Counted from the stretch's first letter, positions 45,288 to 54,797 are shown. The stretch is 64,000 nucleotides of DNA from Thalassomonas haliotis (GCF_028657945.1 NZ_CP059693.1:6076001-6140000); one strand, 5' to 3'. The notes: generated by a model from the letters alone, not told the origin. Numbers and translations are program-made.

Positions 45288-46202
45288 CTAAGCCACAGGT
45301 AATAAATAGTGATCGAGTAGTAAGATCACAAACAATAACATCAAATGGATAATGGAAAACTTAAAGGTGTCCATGGCGGTATTGGCATCGGCGTGAAACT
45401 TTAACTTCCAGGCATAAATAAAGAAGATCAAGTTTAACACGATTGCCCCGATCAGATATAGCCAGTTACTCATTCCCACCAGGTAAGGCAGCAGGCCAAC
45501 CACAAACAGCAGCACGGTATAGAGCAATATTTGCGTCTTGGTAAAACTGACCCCGTGGGTAACCGGCAACATGGGAATATTGACCTTGGCATAGTCATTT
45601 TTCCTGTGGATAGCCAGCGCCCAAAAATGCGGCGGTGTCCAGGTAAAAATCAACAGCACCAGCAATAAGGCATTGGGGTGGATTTCATTGGTCATGGCGG
45701 TCCAGCCCAATAACGGCGGGATCGCCCCCGCCAGGCCGCCGATGGTGATATTTTGCGGCGTTGCCCGTTTTAAATACATAGTATAAACAAAGCCATAACC
45801 GACCAAACCGGCAGCGGTCAGATAAGCGGTTAGCGGATTCACCAAAAAGTACAAGATCACGAAACCCAATACCGCCAGTACGCTTGCAAATATAACGGCA
45901 TTGCGCTGGCTGATGCGGCCATTGGGCATAGGCCGGTTATGGGTGCGCCCCATGATACTGTCGATTTTCTCATCAACAATATGGTTAATCGCCGCCGCCG
46001 CAGAAGAAAGCAAAGCGATCCCCGCCATGGCCGGCAGCAATAATTGCCAGGGAATAGCACCGGGCACGGACAAACTCATGCCCACCAGGGCGGTGAGCAC
46101 CAGCAGGGCCACGACCTTAGGTTTGGTTATTTCATAATAATCGTGCCAGAGGGCTTTTTCGGCAGACGGCACCTTGAGATCTACACTGGTAGTTTTAGAC
46201 AT
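45288..46202 (-). CDS. ctaB: Protoheme IX farnesyltransferase (haem O synthase)
   Basis: UbiA-superfamily membrane enzyme that adds a farnesyl group to haem b, giving haem O. 304 residues from the ATG at 46202, which has GAGGGTG correctly spaced; the ATG 12 bases upstream is rejected. Prenyl-diphosphate motifs [21 protein letters not shown] (first aspartate-rich site) and [23 protein letters not shown] are intact, with eight or nine hydrophobic helices. It lies after ctaA, so the pair makes haem A for the oxidase. Confidence 0.95.
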   Translation of the reverse strand: MSKTTSVDLKVPSAEKALWHDYYEITKPKVVALLVLTALVGMSLSVPGAIPWQLLLPAMAGIALLSSAAAAINHIVDEKIDSIMGRTHNRPMPNGRISQRNAVIFASVLAVLGFVILYFLVNPLTAYLTAAGLVGYGFVYTMYLKRATPQNITIGGLAGAIPPLLGWTAMTNEIHPNALLLVLLIFTWTPPHFWALAIHRKNDYAKVNIPMLPVTHGVSFTKTQILLYTVLLFVVGLLPYLVGMSNWLYLIGAIVLNLIFFIYAWKLKFHADANTAMDTFKFSIIHLMLLFVILLLDHYLLPVA

Positions 46203-46210
46203 AAGCACCC

Positions 46211-47218
46211 TCATATTTTTCGTTTCAAACTATAAGTTAACGTGATCAACAGCAGCATCAGGCAGGCGGCCACCACGTTATGGCTGACCGCAACGCTTAA
46301 GGGTAAAGAAAACCAGACATTACTCACGCCAAGCGCCAGCTGGCAGGCCAGAATTCCCCCCAGGGCAAGGGCGGTTTGTTTAAAAAACCTGGACCGGGCT
46401 TTACGGTAAATCACCAGCGCCAGCCAGGCAAGATAAAGGGCGGTCACGATAGCGCCGAAGCGGTGCATCACATGTATGGTCAGCCTTTCGTTATGGTCCA
46501 GATGGCCAAATTCATAGCTGTCCCGCTCCGGCGGCACTAAATCAAAAGAATCTTCAAAGGTTAACCTCTGCTGCCAGCCATCCTGGCAGATGGGTAACTC
46601 GGTACACACCAGGGCAGCATAATTCGAAGAAGTCCAGCCGCCAAGACCAATTTGCGCCGTTAAGATCACTACCCCCAACAGGCCATAAGACCAATATTTC
46701 TTGATCGGCCAGTCACCGCTGGGGATACGGTAAGGTTTCAGCCTCAGGTACAGCAGGAACAACAGACATAAGGTGCTGATGCCGCCGAGCAGATGAGCCA
46801 TAACCACCACAGGCATCAGCTTCATGGTAACCGTCCACATGCCCAGTGCGGCCTGGAAGATCACTAAAACCAACAGGGTCAAAGGCAAAAAGACCGGTAC
46901 GCCTAATCGCCTGTGTTTAAAAGATAAAAGACTTATCAGCAAAATGAATAATCCCAGGGTGCCGGCAAAATAGCGGTGGATCATCTCATTCCAGGCTTTT
47001 TCCGGCTCCACCGGACGCTCGGGAAAGGCCTGCTCAGCCTGACGGATCTGCTCACTGGTTTGTGGCACATCGATAAAACCATAACAACCGGGCCAGTCGG
47101 GGCAGCCCAGTCCGGCATGGGTTAACCGGGTATAGGCCCCCAGGCTGACAACCACTAGCGCCAGCAGGATACTGATCAGCACCAGGTTTCTGATATTAGT
47201 CACATGTTGGTTCCCCAT
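46211..47218 (-). CDS. ctaA: Haem A synthase (CtaA/COX15)
   Basis: Membrane enzyme that oxidises the C8 methyl of haem O to give haem A. 335 residues with eight hydrophobic helices and the conserved haem His pairs ([52 protein letters not shown] and AVSHNVVAA). A cysteine pair lies in a loop ([13 protein letters not shown]). I take the ATG at 47218, immediately after the upstream gene's stop, over a TTG at 47227. Confidence 0.95.
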   Translation of the reverse strand: MGNQHVTNIRNLVLISILLALVVVSLGAYTRLTHAGLGCPDWPGCYGFIDVPQTSEQIRQAEQAFPERPVEPEKAWNEMIHRYFAGTLGLFILLISLLSFKHRRLGVPVFLPLTLLVLVIFQAALGMWTVTMKLMPVVVMAHLLGGISTLCLLFLLYLRLKPYRIPSGDWPIKKYWSYGLLGVVILTAQIGLGGWTSSNYAALVCTELPICQDGWQQRLTFEDSFDLVPPERDSYEFGHLDHNERLTIHVMHRFGAIVTALYLAWLALVIYRKARSRFFKQTALALGGILACQLALGVSNVWFSLPLSVAVSHNVVAACLMLLLITLTYSLKRKI

Positions 47219-47219
47219 C

Positions 47220-47780
47220 TTATCCAATCCTCGAATATTTCAGTAGTTTTTGCAGATCGGCAAGAATGCCTTTACCAAACGCTGGCAAGCCTTTGCTGTC
47301 TTGCGGCGGCAGATGGGATAACACCAGGTTACCTAAGGGGTCGACGATATATATTTGCGGCGCTTTGATCAGGTTGCGGGCTAAACTGGGGATCGGCTGG
47401 ATATGCCAGCGCTTGGCCTGAATTACGGCAAGCTGCTCGGCGGTTAACGCTTCGAAGGTCAGCGCCACCGGCTTAACCCTGGGCATTTCCTTGCCCAGGG
47501 CGATATAGGTGTTGTTGACACTGGCCAGGGTATGCCGGCATTGCAGGCCGCACTCTTTTGGCAAGCGGTACAGGATCAGCCAGCTATGCTCAAAGTCCTG
47601 CTCCGACAGGCCCAACTGCTCCAGGGTTATACCACTTTCCAGCAACTGACCCTGGTTGGTCACCCCGTAATTAAACCATTGCTGCTCCAGCGCCAGCTTG
47701 GCCAGCACTATCGGGATGATGAAGGCGCAGCAAACATAGACAAAACTGCGGCGTGATTTCTTTTGCTCTAAAGCACCCAT
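47220..47780 (-). CDS. Membrane-anchored degenerate SCO-like protein in the cox cluster
   Basis: A 186-residue protein with an N-terminal membrane helix (about 12-30) and a thioredoxin-like region. HSWLILYRLPKECGLQCRHTL aligns in pattern with the SCO copper loop (VFFGYTSCPDVCPTTL), keeping Cys77-x3-Cys81 but without the SCO prolines. VKPVALTFE aligns with the SCO LVSVDP strand and IYIVDPLGNLVLSH with the SCO C-terminal strands. The distal SCO His is not conserved in place. It lies between SURF1 and ctaA, a position conserved as a hypothetical protein in related cox clusters. Probably a copper- or thiol-handling oxidase assembly factor; this is inference. Confidence 0.7.
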   Translation of the reverse strand: MGALEQKKSRRSFVYVCCAFIIPIVLAKLALEQQWFNYGVTNQGQLLESGITLEQLGLSEQDFEHSWLILYRLPKECGLQCRHTLASVNNTYIALGKEMPRVKPVALTFEALTAEQLAVIQAKRWHIQPIPSLARNLIKAPQIYIVDPLGNLVLSHLPPQDSKGLPAFGKGILADLQKLLKYSRIG

Positions 47781-47800
47781 ACTAATATCCCTGTTGTTTA

Positions 47801-48553
47801 TTATTTTTTGCTCTGTTTGTTATGGTGCAGGCTTGCCCATACCATTAACACCAGAAAAGCCACTGCCAGGCTAAACCACTGAAAAGCATAAGCCCTGTGC
47901 TTTTGTGGTGGCATAACAACCGCTTGCCAGTTTTTTTTATATCCTATTGCTTCATTTTTATCTAAGTAAACAACAAAGGGCAATAGCTGGTGAGCAATTA
48001 ACGGTGAAAATTTCTCCGGCTCTATCTGCTGGACCCGCAGCGGCCATTCATCTTTTGGCAGTAGCCTTGACGGCAACTGCTGCTCCATCAACATCACGCC
48101 GGGTTCGAGCTTGCGGACATTGCCTTTTAAGCTGTAGGCCCCGGAAATCGGCTTAATCCTGGGCAATAACCGGCGATCTACCGAGCCCGGCACCCAACCC
48201 AGGTTAACCAGCAGCGCGGCTTGCCCCGACAAGAACACCTGATACACCCGATAACCCAGACGGCCATTGTCTATCTGGTTATCGAGAAAAAACAACGCAT
48301 TTTCCTCAAACTGCCCGTCAAGCAATACCGGCATATCATTGATATCCAGTCCCTGCTGCCCAAGCGCCAATACCTGGTTTAACGACCGGGCATCCTGTAA
48401 CTGATACTGGGAAATGCGCGTTAATCGCTGCTCTTTTTCCTCTGCCCGCTGAGATTGCCAGACACCAAGCTTGATTAATGATGAAAATACCAGCAAGGTA
48501 AACAGCAACCACAGGAAATAACCCGGGGCTTTTTTATGCAGAGCGTTGTTCAT
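47801..48553 (-). CDS. SURF1 family cytochrome oxidase assembly protein
   Basis: Inner-membrane protein that assists haem A insertion into subunit I. 250 residues with the SURF1 plan: N-terminal helix (about 13-31) followed by GVWQSQRAEEK, a periplasmic domain containing LDGQFEENALFFLDNQIDNGRLGYRVY and LVNLGWVPGSVDRR, and a C-terminal helix (HRAYAFQWFSLAVAFLVLMVW). Sits between the SCO-like gene and the divergent small DUF2909 gene. Confidence 0.92.
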   Translation of the reverse strand: MNNALHKKAPGYFLWLLFTLLVFSSLIKLGVWQSQRAEEKEQRLTRISQYQLQDARSLNQVLALGQQGLDINDMPVLLDGQFEENALFFLDNQIDNGRLGYRVYQVFLSGQAALLVNLGWVPGSVDRRLLPRIKPISGAYSLKGNVRKLEPGVMLMEQQLPSRLLPKDEWPLRVQQIEPEKFSPLIAHQLLPFVVYLDKNEAIGYKKNWQAVVMPPQKHRAYAFQWFSLAVAFLVLMVWASLHHNKQSKK

Positions 48554-48614
48554 ACAAGCTCATCAAAAGGCACCAGCGCCGTTTTTAACAAAGTACAGGG
48601 AAAAGGAGGTTTTT

Positions 48615-48824
48615 ATGTATATCAAAATCATAGTTATAGGTTTACTTGCCTTTATGGTTTACAACTTATTCAGGGCCTTGTTTATCATGAATAAAAACGA
48701 TCCTGAAAAACCTTCGATGACGAAATTTATCGGCCGGCGGCTCATAGCTTCCGTGGTACTTGTGGTGTTGTTACTGCTGGGAATATTAACCGGTATTATT
48801 ACCCCGAACCCGCGCCCTTTTTAG
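48615..48824 (+). CDS. DUF2909 family small membrane protein
   Basis: A 69-residue protein from the ATG at 48615 with a near-ideal ribosome-binding site (AAAGGAGGT). Two hydrophobic helices (about 3-20, IKIIVIGLLAFMVYNLF, and 41-62, LIASVVLVVLLLLGILTGII) flank a polar loop with KPSMTKFIGRRL. This is the DUF2909 twin-helix family, often found beside cox genes in gammaproteobacteria. It is the only plus-strand gene inside the cox cluster. Its role is unknown; oxidase assembly is a guess from context. Confidence 0.87.
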   Translation: MYIKIIVIGLLAFMVYNLFRALFIMNKNDPEKPSMTKFIGRRLIASVVLVVLLLLGILTGIITPNPRPF

Positions 48825-48843
48825 CCCGGCTCCGGTAAACCTC

Positions 48844-48875
48844 GGCGTGCCGGAAGGAATTCCCTCCGACACGCC
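48844..48875. terminator. Hairpin between DUF2909 gene and cox3
   Basis: Imperfect stem GGCGTGCCGGA / TCCGACACGCC with a 10-base loop and one mismatch, between two convergent genes. There is no T-run, so it is a possible Rho-independent block only. Confidence 0.4.
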
Positions 48876-48881
48876 CTATGC

Positions 48882-49766
48882 CTATAAGATATAGACAAAA
48901 ACGAATAACATCACCCAGACAACATCAACAAAATGCCAGTACCAGCTTGCCGCCTGGAAGGCAAAGAAATTATCCGGGGTAAAATGGCCTTTAAGTACCC
49001 TTAAAAACACCACAAACAGCATAATTGTGCCTAAGGTAACATGCATACCGTGAAAACCGGTGAGCATATAAAAGGTGCTGCCATAGATGCCGCTGTCGAG
49101 ATATAACTTCATTTCATCGGAATAACCATGGGCATATTCCATCACCTGGAAGAACAAAAAAGTCACCCCAAGCAACACAGTTAATCCGAGCCAGAATTTC
49201 ACCATAGGGCGCTTACCTTCTTCGAGGGCAACGTGGGCCAAATGGGCAGTGATCGAGGAAGTCAGCAACAAGATGGTATTAAGCAAAGGCAAACCGTACC
49301 AGCCCATAGCTGTGGTTTCGGTGCCGTCCGGCGTTTTGATCAGCGGCCAGGTGGCGGTAAATTCCGGCCACAAGACTTGCCCGGTCATAAAGTTATTGCC
49401 GGCGCCGTCGAGCCAGGGCACGGAAAATACCCGGGCATATAGCAAGGCGCCGAAGAAAGCGGCAAAAAACATCACTTCGGAAAAAATAAACCAGCTCATG
49501 CCCTGGCGGAAAGAACCGTCCATTTGGTGGCTGTACTTTCCGGACATAGACTCGGTAATAACATTGTTAAACCAGCCGAACATCATATAAATGACCAGGG
49601 CGATGCCCGCCAGCAGCACATAACCGCCAAAGCTGCCCTCTCCGCTTTTCAGGTTGGAGACATACTCCCCCGCCCCGACCGCAATTAAAAATAACGCAAT
49701 TGCCCCGACTATCGGCCAGTGGCTCTGGGCCGGGACATAATAAGTTTCATACTCTTTCGTTGTCAT
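48882..49766 (-). CDS. ctaE: Cytochrome c oxidase subunit III
   Basis: Seven-helix subunit of the haem-copper oxidase. 294 residues, beginning YETYYVPAQSHWPIVGAIALF and including SWFIFSEVMFFAAFFGALLYAR, LTSSITAHLAHVALEEGKR and the C-terminal GFHGMHVTLGTIMLF ... YWHFVDVVWVMLFVFVYIL, all diagnostic. A loop insertion (about 118-155) between helices is typical of gammaproteobacterial subunit III. Downstream of ctaG. Confidence 0.96.
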   Translation of the reverse strand: MTTKEYETYYVPAQSHWPIVGAIALFLIAVGAGEYVSNLKSGEGSFGGYVLLAGIALVIYMMFGWFNNVITESMSGKYSHQMDGSFRQGMSWFIFSEVMFFAAFFGALLYARVFSVPWLDGAGNNFMTGQVLWPEFTATWPLIKTPDGTETTAMGWYGLPLLNTILLLTSSITAHLAHVALEEGKRPMVKFWLGLTVLLGVTFLFFQVMEYAHGYSDEMKLYLDSGIYGSTFYMLTGFHGMHVTLGTIMLFVVFLRVLKGHFTPDNFFAFQAASWYWHFVDVVWVMLFVFVYIL

Positions 49767-49808
49767 AACTATTCCCCTGTTTCACGCCGCCTTCATACCC
49801 GTTAAAGG

Positions 49809-50369
49809 TTATGAATCAGATTTTTCGGTGACATCATATAAGGTATAGGAAAGGGTTAATGTTGAGACATCTTCGGGTAATTCTTCATCAACATAAAACT
49901 GCAACGCCATTTCCACCTCTTCATTGGCCTTAAGCGGCTGGTGGTTAAAACAAAAACATTCTATTTTTTGAAAGTAATTGGCCGCCTTGCCCGGCGATAC
50001 CGAAGGCACCGCCTGGCCGACAATGTCACGCACCGACTGATTTTTAGCGTAAAACTTAACAAGTTTCATTTCACCGGGATGCACTTTGACTTCATTTATC
50101 ATAGGCTTGAATTGCCAGGGAATGCCCTGGGCGGTGCGGCTGATAAATTGTACAGTCACGGTACGCTGGCTATCGACACCGGCCTCCTTCACACTGGCCG
50201 CCTCGGTCGAGGTCTTGCCGTTAAGGCCGGTAATATCGCAAAACACATCGTATAAAGGCACCAGGGCAAAACCGAAACCGAACATGGCAAACACCAGCAC
50301 CACCAGTTTCTTAATGGTTTTATTGATCGCCTGCTTTTGTTTGTGTTGCTCAGGTGCTTTATCCATCAT
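49809..50369 (-). CDS. ctaG: Cytochrome c oxidase assembly protein CtaG/Cox11
   Basis: Membrane-tethered copper chaperone for the CuB site of subunit I. 186 residues: one N-terminal helix (about 22-42, LVVLVFAMFGFGFALVPLYDVFCDITGLNG) and an immunoglobulin-like domain with the copper motif KIECFCFNHQPLKANEEVEM. Both hallmark regions are intact. Two adjacent ATGs (50369, 50366) are possible starts. It lies 9 bases after coxA and ahead of cox3, the usual order. Confidence 0.96.
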   Translation of the reverse strand: MMDKAPEQHKQKQAINKTIKKLVVLVFAMFGFGFALVPLYDVFCDITGLNGKTSTEAASVKEAGVDSQRTVTVQFISRTAQGIPWQFKPMINEVKVHPGEMKLVKFYAKNQSVRDIVGQAVPSVSPGKAANYFQKIECFCFNHQPLKANEEVEMALQFYVDEELPEDVSTLTLSYTLYDVTEKSDS

Positions 50370-50378
50370 GTTCAGCCT

Positions 50379-51971
50379 TTATTTAATTTTCGGTGGTATT
50401 TCAAAGGTGTGGTAAGGCGCAGGACTGGCAACCGTCCATTCCAGGCCTTCCGCGCCGTCCCAGGGTTTAGCCTCGGCTTTTTTGCCTCCTTTGATGCATT
50501 TAATGACCAGCACCAGGAAGATCAGTTGCGACAAACCAAAGGCAAAACCACCGATACTGACCCATTTATTGAAATCGGCAAACTGCAGGGCATAATCCGG
50601 GATCCGCCGCGGCATGCCCGCCAACCCCAGGAAGTGCATCGGGAAAAACAAGATATTCACCGAGATCAGCGAGCACCAGAAATGCCATTTACTTAAAGCA
50701 TCGTCGTACATATAACCCGTCCATTTCGGCAACCAGTAATATACTCCGGCATAAATCGAGAACAGGGCGCCGGTTACCAGCACGTAATGGAAGTGGGCGA
50801 CAACAAAGTAGGTATCGTGATACTGGAAATCCACCGGCGTTAACGCCAGCATCAAACCGGAGAAACCGCCGATAGTGAATAACACCACAAAAGCCACGGA
50901 AAACAGCATAGAGGTTTCAAAGCTGATGGCGCCGCGCCACATGGTAGCGGCCCAGTTAAAGACCTTAACCCCGGTAGGCACGGAAATCAGCATGGTACAA
51001 TACATAAAGAACAGCTCACCGAACAGCGGCATGCCTGTGGTAAACATATGGTGCGCCCAGACGATAAAGGACAAAAAGGCAATAGACGCGGTGGCGTACA
51101 CCATAGAGCTGTAGCCGAACAGTTGCTTACGGGAAAAGGTCGGAATGGTGGTAGAGATAATGCCGAATGCCGGCAAGATCATGATATACACTTCCGGATG
51201 CCCGAAGAACCAGAAAATATGCTGGAACATCACCGGGTCGCCGCCGCCGGCGGCATCAAAGAAAGTGGTGCCGAAATAAGTATCCGTCAGCACCATAGTC
51301 ACAGTACCCGCGAGCACCGGCATCACCGCAATCAGCAGATAACCGGTAATAAAGAAGGTCCAGACAAACAACGGCATCTTCATATAGGTCATACCCGGGG
51401 CACGCATATTCATAATGGTAACCACGATATTGATCGCCCCCATAATGGAAGAGATGCCCATGATATGCACGGCAAAAACAAAAAACGCCGTGCTGCCGTT
51501 GCTATAGGTGGTTGATAACGGGGCATAGAAGGTCCAGCCGAAGTTCGGCGCGCCGCTGTCCATAAAAAACGATGCCAGCAAGATGCTAAAAGCAAAAGGC
51601 AAAATCCAGAAACTCCAGTTATTGAGCCTGGGCAGCGCCATATCCGGCGCCCCTATCATCATAGGCAACATCCAGTTGGCCAGCCCGGTAAAGGCGGGCA
51701 TAATGGCGCCGAACACCATGATCAGGCCGTGAACTGTAGTCATCTGGTTAAAAAAGTCCGGCTCGATGATCTGCAGTCCCGGCTGGAACAGTTCCGCCCG
51801 GATCACCATGGCCATAGCACCGCCGATCAGCAGCATAATAAACGAGAACCATAAATACATAGAGCCGATATCTTTATGGTTGGTGGTATATAACCAGCGC
51901 TTAAACCCGGTCATTTTATGATCATGATGTTCATCACCTTGGTGCGAATCATGTATAACTTCTGTAGTCAT
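50379..51971 (-). CDS. ctaD: Cytochrome c oxidase subunit I
   Basis: Catalytic subunit carrying haem a, haem a3 and CuB. 530 residues with twelve helices. Ligand motifs: FNQMTTVHGLIMVFGAIMP (helix II His), FGHPEVYIMILPAFG (His-Tyr crosslink region), VWAHHMFTTGMP (CuB His pair) and HDTYFVVAHFHYVLV (haem His pair). FGHPEVY indicates an A-type proton channel arrangement. Strong AGGAGGAAAGGA ribosome-binding site, 12 bases after coxB. Confidence 0.98.
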   Translation of the reverse strand: MTTEVIHDSHQGDEHHDHKMTGFKRWLYTTNHKDIGSMYLWFSFIMLLIGGAMAMVIRAELFQPGLQIIEPDFFNQMTTVHGLIMVFGAIMPAFTGLANWMLPMMIGAPDMALPRLNNWSFWILPFAFSILLASFFMDSGAPNFGWTFYAPLSTTYSNGSTAFFVFAVHIMGISSIMGAINIVVTIMNMRAPGMTYMKMPLFVWTFFITGYLLIAVMPVLAGTVTMVLTDTYFGTTFFDAAGGGDPVMFQHIFWFFGHPEVYIMILPAFGIISTTIPTFSRKQLFGYSSMVYATASIAFLSFIVWAHHMFTTGMPLFGELFFMYCTMLISVPTGVKVFNWAATMWRGAISFETSMLFSVAFVVLFTIGGFSGLMLALTPVDFQYHDTYFVVAHFHYVLVTGALFSIYAGVYYWLPKWTGYMYDDALSKWHFWCSLISVNILFFPMHFLGLAGMPRRIPDYALQFADFNKWVSIGGFAFGLSQLIFLVLVIKCIKGGKKAEAKPWDGAEGLEWTVASPAPYHTFEIPPKIK

Positions 51972-51982
51972 TTCCTTTCCTC

Positions 51983-53551
51983 CTACTTCGCACTTGCAGC
52001 GTTTATATCTGCCGGTTGAACCAGATCGCCGGTATTGTTGCCCCAGGCGTTCCTTTCATAAGTCACCACGGCGGCAATTTGTGTTTTTGTTAACTGGGCT
52101 TTAAAGGCCTGCATCGCCGGATTTTTGGCACTGCCGTTCAATACCATATCGATATGAGCCGCTTTATCCCCTGTGGTTAACGGACCGTCTTTAAGGGCAG
52201 GAAATGCCGGCGGCAGGCCTAAGCCGGTCGGCTGGTGACAGGCGACACAGCTGGTGTTGTAAACCTGCTCGCCCATGGCCATCAGCTCATCCATGCTATA
52301 GACCTTGCTCAGATCTTCTGCTGCCTCTACTGCTTTGGCCGGAGTTTCAGCCTGCGCTGCCGAGCTAGTTTCTGTTGCAGCCTTTTGGGCTTCGGTGCCG
52401 CTGTCGCCGCTGACCGCTCCCGCCACCGCATTAACTTGTGATGCCTGCACCGCATCGCCGGTATTGTTGCCCCAGGCATTACGCTCGTAGGTCACAACCG
52501 CAGCAATTTCTTTGAGACTAAACTGCTTGCCATATCCCTGCATGCCGGTGCCGGCAAGGCCGTTAAAGACGATATCAATATGGGCATTAACATCCCCTAA
52601 CGCTATCGGGCTGTTTTTCAGCGCCGGAAAGGCCGGCGGCAAACCGGCACCGTTAACCTGGTGACAGGCGGCGCAATTGGCGATATACAGCTGTTCACCC
52701 AGCTGCATCAATTCATCCATAGAGGCTTCGGCGCTTAAGGATGCCTTTTCCGCCTCGGCGGCCTGCGCGATCAGCATTTTTTGCTCTTGCAGCCAAAGTT
52801 CATAATCCGCTTCGGATCTGACATCAACAACAATCGGCATAAAGCCATGATCTTTACCGCATAATTCGGCGCACTGGCCGCGGTAGATACCCGGCTCATC
52901 GACCTTAGTCCAGGCTTCGTTAATAAAACCCGGGTTGGCATCCTGTTTGACCGCAAAGGCCGGGATCCACCAGGAATGGATAACATCATCCGAGGTAATT
53001 AAGAAACGGACCTTTTTATTGATGGGAATAACCAGAGGTTTATCCACTTCCAGCAGATAATGCTCGCCCTTTTTGGCAGAGCTGCCATCGAGGTTTTCGT
53101 ATTGCTCCCTGGGTGTGGATAGCACAGAATAAAATTCAATATCCTGATCGAAATATTTATAATGCCATTTCCACTGGGATCCGGTGATCTGCACCGTGAT
53201 CTCGGCGTCATCATTATTTTCCATATCGATTAAAGTGCTGGTGGCGGGAACCGCCATTGAGATCAAGATAAGAATGGGAATCGCGGTCCAAAGCATCTCA
53301 ACTTTGGTGCTTTCATGGAAAGTCGCCGGTTTGACCCCTTTGGAATGGCGGTGGAACGCCATAGACCAAAACATGGCCGCAAAGACCACAATGCCGATGG
53401 CACTGCAGATGTAGAGCACCAGCATATGGAGATCATATACCTGCCTACTGATTTCTGTTACGCCTTGGGTCAGATTTAACTGCGAATCTGCCCATGCCGA
53501 TCCGGAAAGTAAACTTCCCGTGATCAGCGCCCCCAGGTTACGTCTGTTCAC
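51983..53551 (-). CDS. ctaC: Cytochrome c oxidase subunit II with two fused cytochrome c domains
   Basis: Electron-entry subunit of a caa3-type oxidase, 522 residues from a GTG start at 53551 (AGAGGAG upstream; no in-frame ATG before the signal peptide). Signal about 1-21, two membrane helices (about 43-65 and 88-108), a cupredoxin domain with CuA ligands His192, Cys227, Cys231, His235 and Met238. Then two class I cytochrome c domains: CAACH at 293-297 and CVACH at 435-439, with likely Met ligands at about 337 and 480. The two domains are internal duplicates, each ending VTYERNAWGNNTGD, joined by an Ala/Glu/Thr-rich linker (about 370-415). Confidence 0.97.
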   Translation of the reverse strand: MNRRNLGALITGSLLSGSAWADSQLNLTQGVTEISRQVYDLHMLVLYICSAIGIVVFAAMFWSMAFHRHSKGVKPATFHESTKVEMLWTAIPILILISMAVPATSTLIDMENNDDAEITVQITGSQWKWHYKYFDQDIEFYSVLSTPREQYENLDGSSAKKGEHYLLEVDKPLVIPINKKVRFLITSDDVIHSWWIPAFAVKQDANPGFINEAWTKVDEPGIYRGQCAELCGKDHGFMPIVVDVRSEADYELWLQEQKMLIAQAAEAEKASLSAEASMDELMQLGEQLYIANCAACHQVNGAGLPPAFPALKNSPIALGDVNAHIDIVFNGLAGTGMQGYGKQFSLKEIAAVVTYERNAWGNNTGDAVQASQVNAVAGAVSGDSGTEAQKAATETSSAAQAETPAKAVEAAEDLSKVYSMDELMAMGEQVYNTSCVACHQPTGLGLPPAFPALKDGPLTTGDKAAHIDMVLNGSAKNPAMQAFKAQLTKTQIAAVVTYERNAWGNNTGDLVQPADINAASAK

Positions 53552-53769
53552 TCGACATCTCCTCTGTCCTGATAAAAATGCAAAAAACAGAAAGCAAAAA
53601 ACAGAGTACTACGCGGCTCGCCATTTCGAATTCTGTTATTTATTCTTGTTGTTATCCAAAGGAAGTTTTGGCCAAGCCAAGCCCCTTTGCCTTTACTATT
53701 TTTTCGAATCATTCCTTGATTGAATTCTGTTCTAGAATTACTCAAAAACCGGTCAGCGTCTAGCCTTTT

Positions 53770-53783
53770 ATGATGCAGATCAA
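53770..53783 (-). promoter_or_regulatory. FNR/EtrA-like site upstream of cox operon
   Basis: ATGATGCAGATCAA matches TTGAT-N4-ATCAA with one mismatch at the first base. It lies about 220 bp before the coxB start. Aerobic oxidase genes are commonly repressed by FNR- or Arc-type regulators, so a role is plausible. Confidence 0.35.
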
Positions 53784-54040
53784 AAAAAAAGCGAATAAAT
53801 ACAGTAGAGTTACCACTCTAAGGCGGCGCTATAGCAGAGAGTAAAAATAACGCAAAACAAGTTTAAAAAGCAGGCAAGACAGGCCTTTCAGAGCCGTTCA
53901 GAAAATAAGCAAAAGTCAAAAAATTTTTGTCTTTATTTCAATAAGGGCAGGAAAATAAAAAAATCGGATAAATCGCTTAAAACGGGAAAAGGTAAACATC
54001 TGGCTAAAAAACACCCAGGATATTCACCCTTTAAAACAGG

Positions 54041-54069
54041 AAAATCCCGGCAAGCAAACGCGGGATTTT
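54041..54069 (-). terminator. Probable terminator downstream of lexA
   Basis: Perfect stem AAAATCCCG / CGGGATTTT with an 11-base loop, 82 bases past the lexA stop. On the minus strand it ends in four T. Confidence 0.6.
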
Positions 54070-54150
54070 ATGCAAGCTTTCAATAAGTAAATGCTCGCCA
54101 AAACTTACGCCAGGGTTTGGCGCAATATAAACAAAAATACCGGGAAAAAA

Positions 54151-54765
54151 TTACATCCAGTCAGCGGAGCGGATCACCCCTACCGCAATACCTTCAACAT
54201 TGAAGTGCCCGGCGCTTAAATCCACTTTAATCGGCGAAAACGCCTCGTTTTCCGCGTGCAGATAAACAACATTACCTTCACGTTTAAAGCGTTTCACCGT
54301 CACTTCATCTTCAACACGGGCCACCACGACCTGACCGTTATGGACATCCTGGGTCTGGTGCACCGCCAATAAATCGCCGTCCATGATACCGATATCTTTC
54401 ATGCTTTCGCCGTTGACCCGCAGCAGGTAATCCGCCGCCGGTTTAAACAGGTTGGCATCTATCTGGTATCTGTCTTCAATATGCTCCTGGGCCAGAATAG
54501 GCTCTCCCGCCGCCACGCGTCCCACCAGGGGCAAACCGGACTCTTCAACATATTCCTCCGCCAGGCGTATGCCGCGGGACGTACCCGGTATCATTTCAAT
54601 AAAACCTTTTTTCGCCAGCGCCTTTAAATGCTCTTCGGCAGCATTGGCAGATTTAAACCCAAAGAAATCGGCGATTTCGGCACGTGTCGGCGGCATACCG
54701 GTTTCAGAAATGCTTTCCTTAATTAAATCAAATATCTGTGATTGTCTTGGCGTTAACGGGCGCAT
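54151..54765 (-). CDS. lexA: SOS repressor LexA
   Basis: Repressor and self-cleaving peptidase of the SOS regulon. 204 residues. N-terminal winged helix ([19 protein letters not shown] ... [23 protein letters not shown]), self-cleavage site Ala86-Gly87 in GRVAAGEP, catalytic Ser121 ([10 protein letters not shown]) and Lys158 (TVKRFKREG). Spacing matches E. coli LexA closely. Two SOS boxes precede it, so it is autoregulated. It stands alone here without dinF. Confidence 0.98.
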   Translation of the reverse strand: MRPLTPRQSQIFDLIKESISETGMPPTRAEIADFFGFKSANAAEEHLKALAKKGFIEMIPGTSRGIRLAEEYVEESGLPLVGRVAAGEPILAQEHIEDRYQIDANLFKPAADYLLRVNGESMKDIGIMDGDLLAVHQTQDVHNGQVVVARVEDEVTVKRFKREGNVVYLHAENEAFSPIKVDLSAGHFNVEGIAVGVIRSADWM

Positions 54766-54772
54766 AAGTATC

Positions 54773-54788
54773 CTGTTATTCTGTACAG
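54773..54788 (-). promoter_or_regulatory. SOS box 1 of lexA
   Basis: CTGTTATTCTGTACAG matches CTG-N10-CAG. It is 8 bases before the lexA start codon and would block transcription or initiation when LexA is bound. Confidence 0.75.
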
Positions 54789-54797
54789 TGGCATGTA

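Larger units (their letters stand above)
53552..54150. other. Long AT-rich region upstream of the cox operon
   Basis: About 600 bases between coxB and lexA with no believable gene; short open frames here lack protein character. It holds the cox promoter on the minus strand. An AATTCT / AGAATT dyad lies at 53723-53739, an FNR-like site at 53770-53783 and the lexA terminator at 54041-54069. Poly-A and poly-T tracts are frequent. Confidence 0.5.

Noticed and set aside
53520-53763. Short plus- and minus-strand ORFs upstream of coxB
   Set aside because: Low-complexity Lys/Phe-rich translations from AT-rich DNA, no ribosome-binding site, and they overlap the cox leader.
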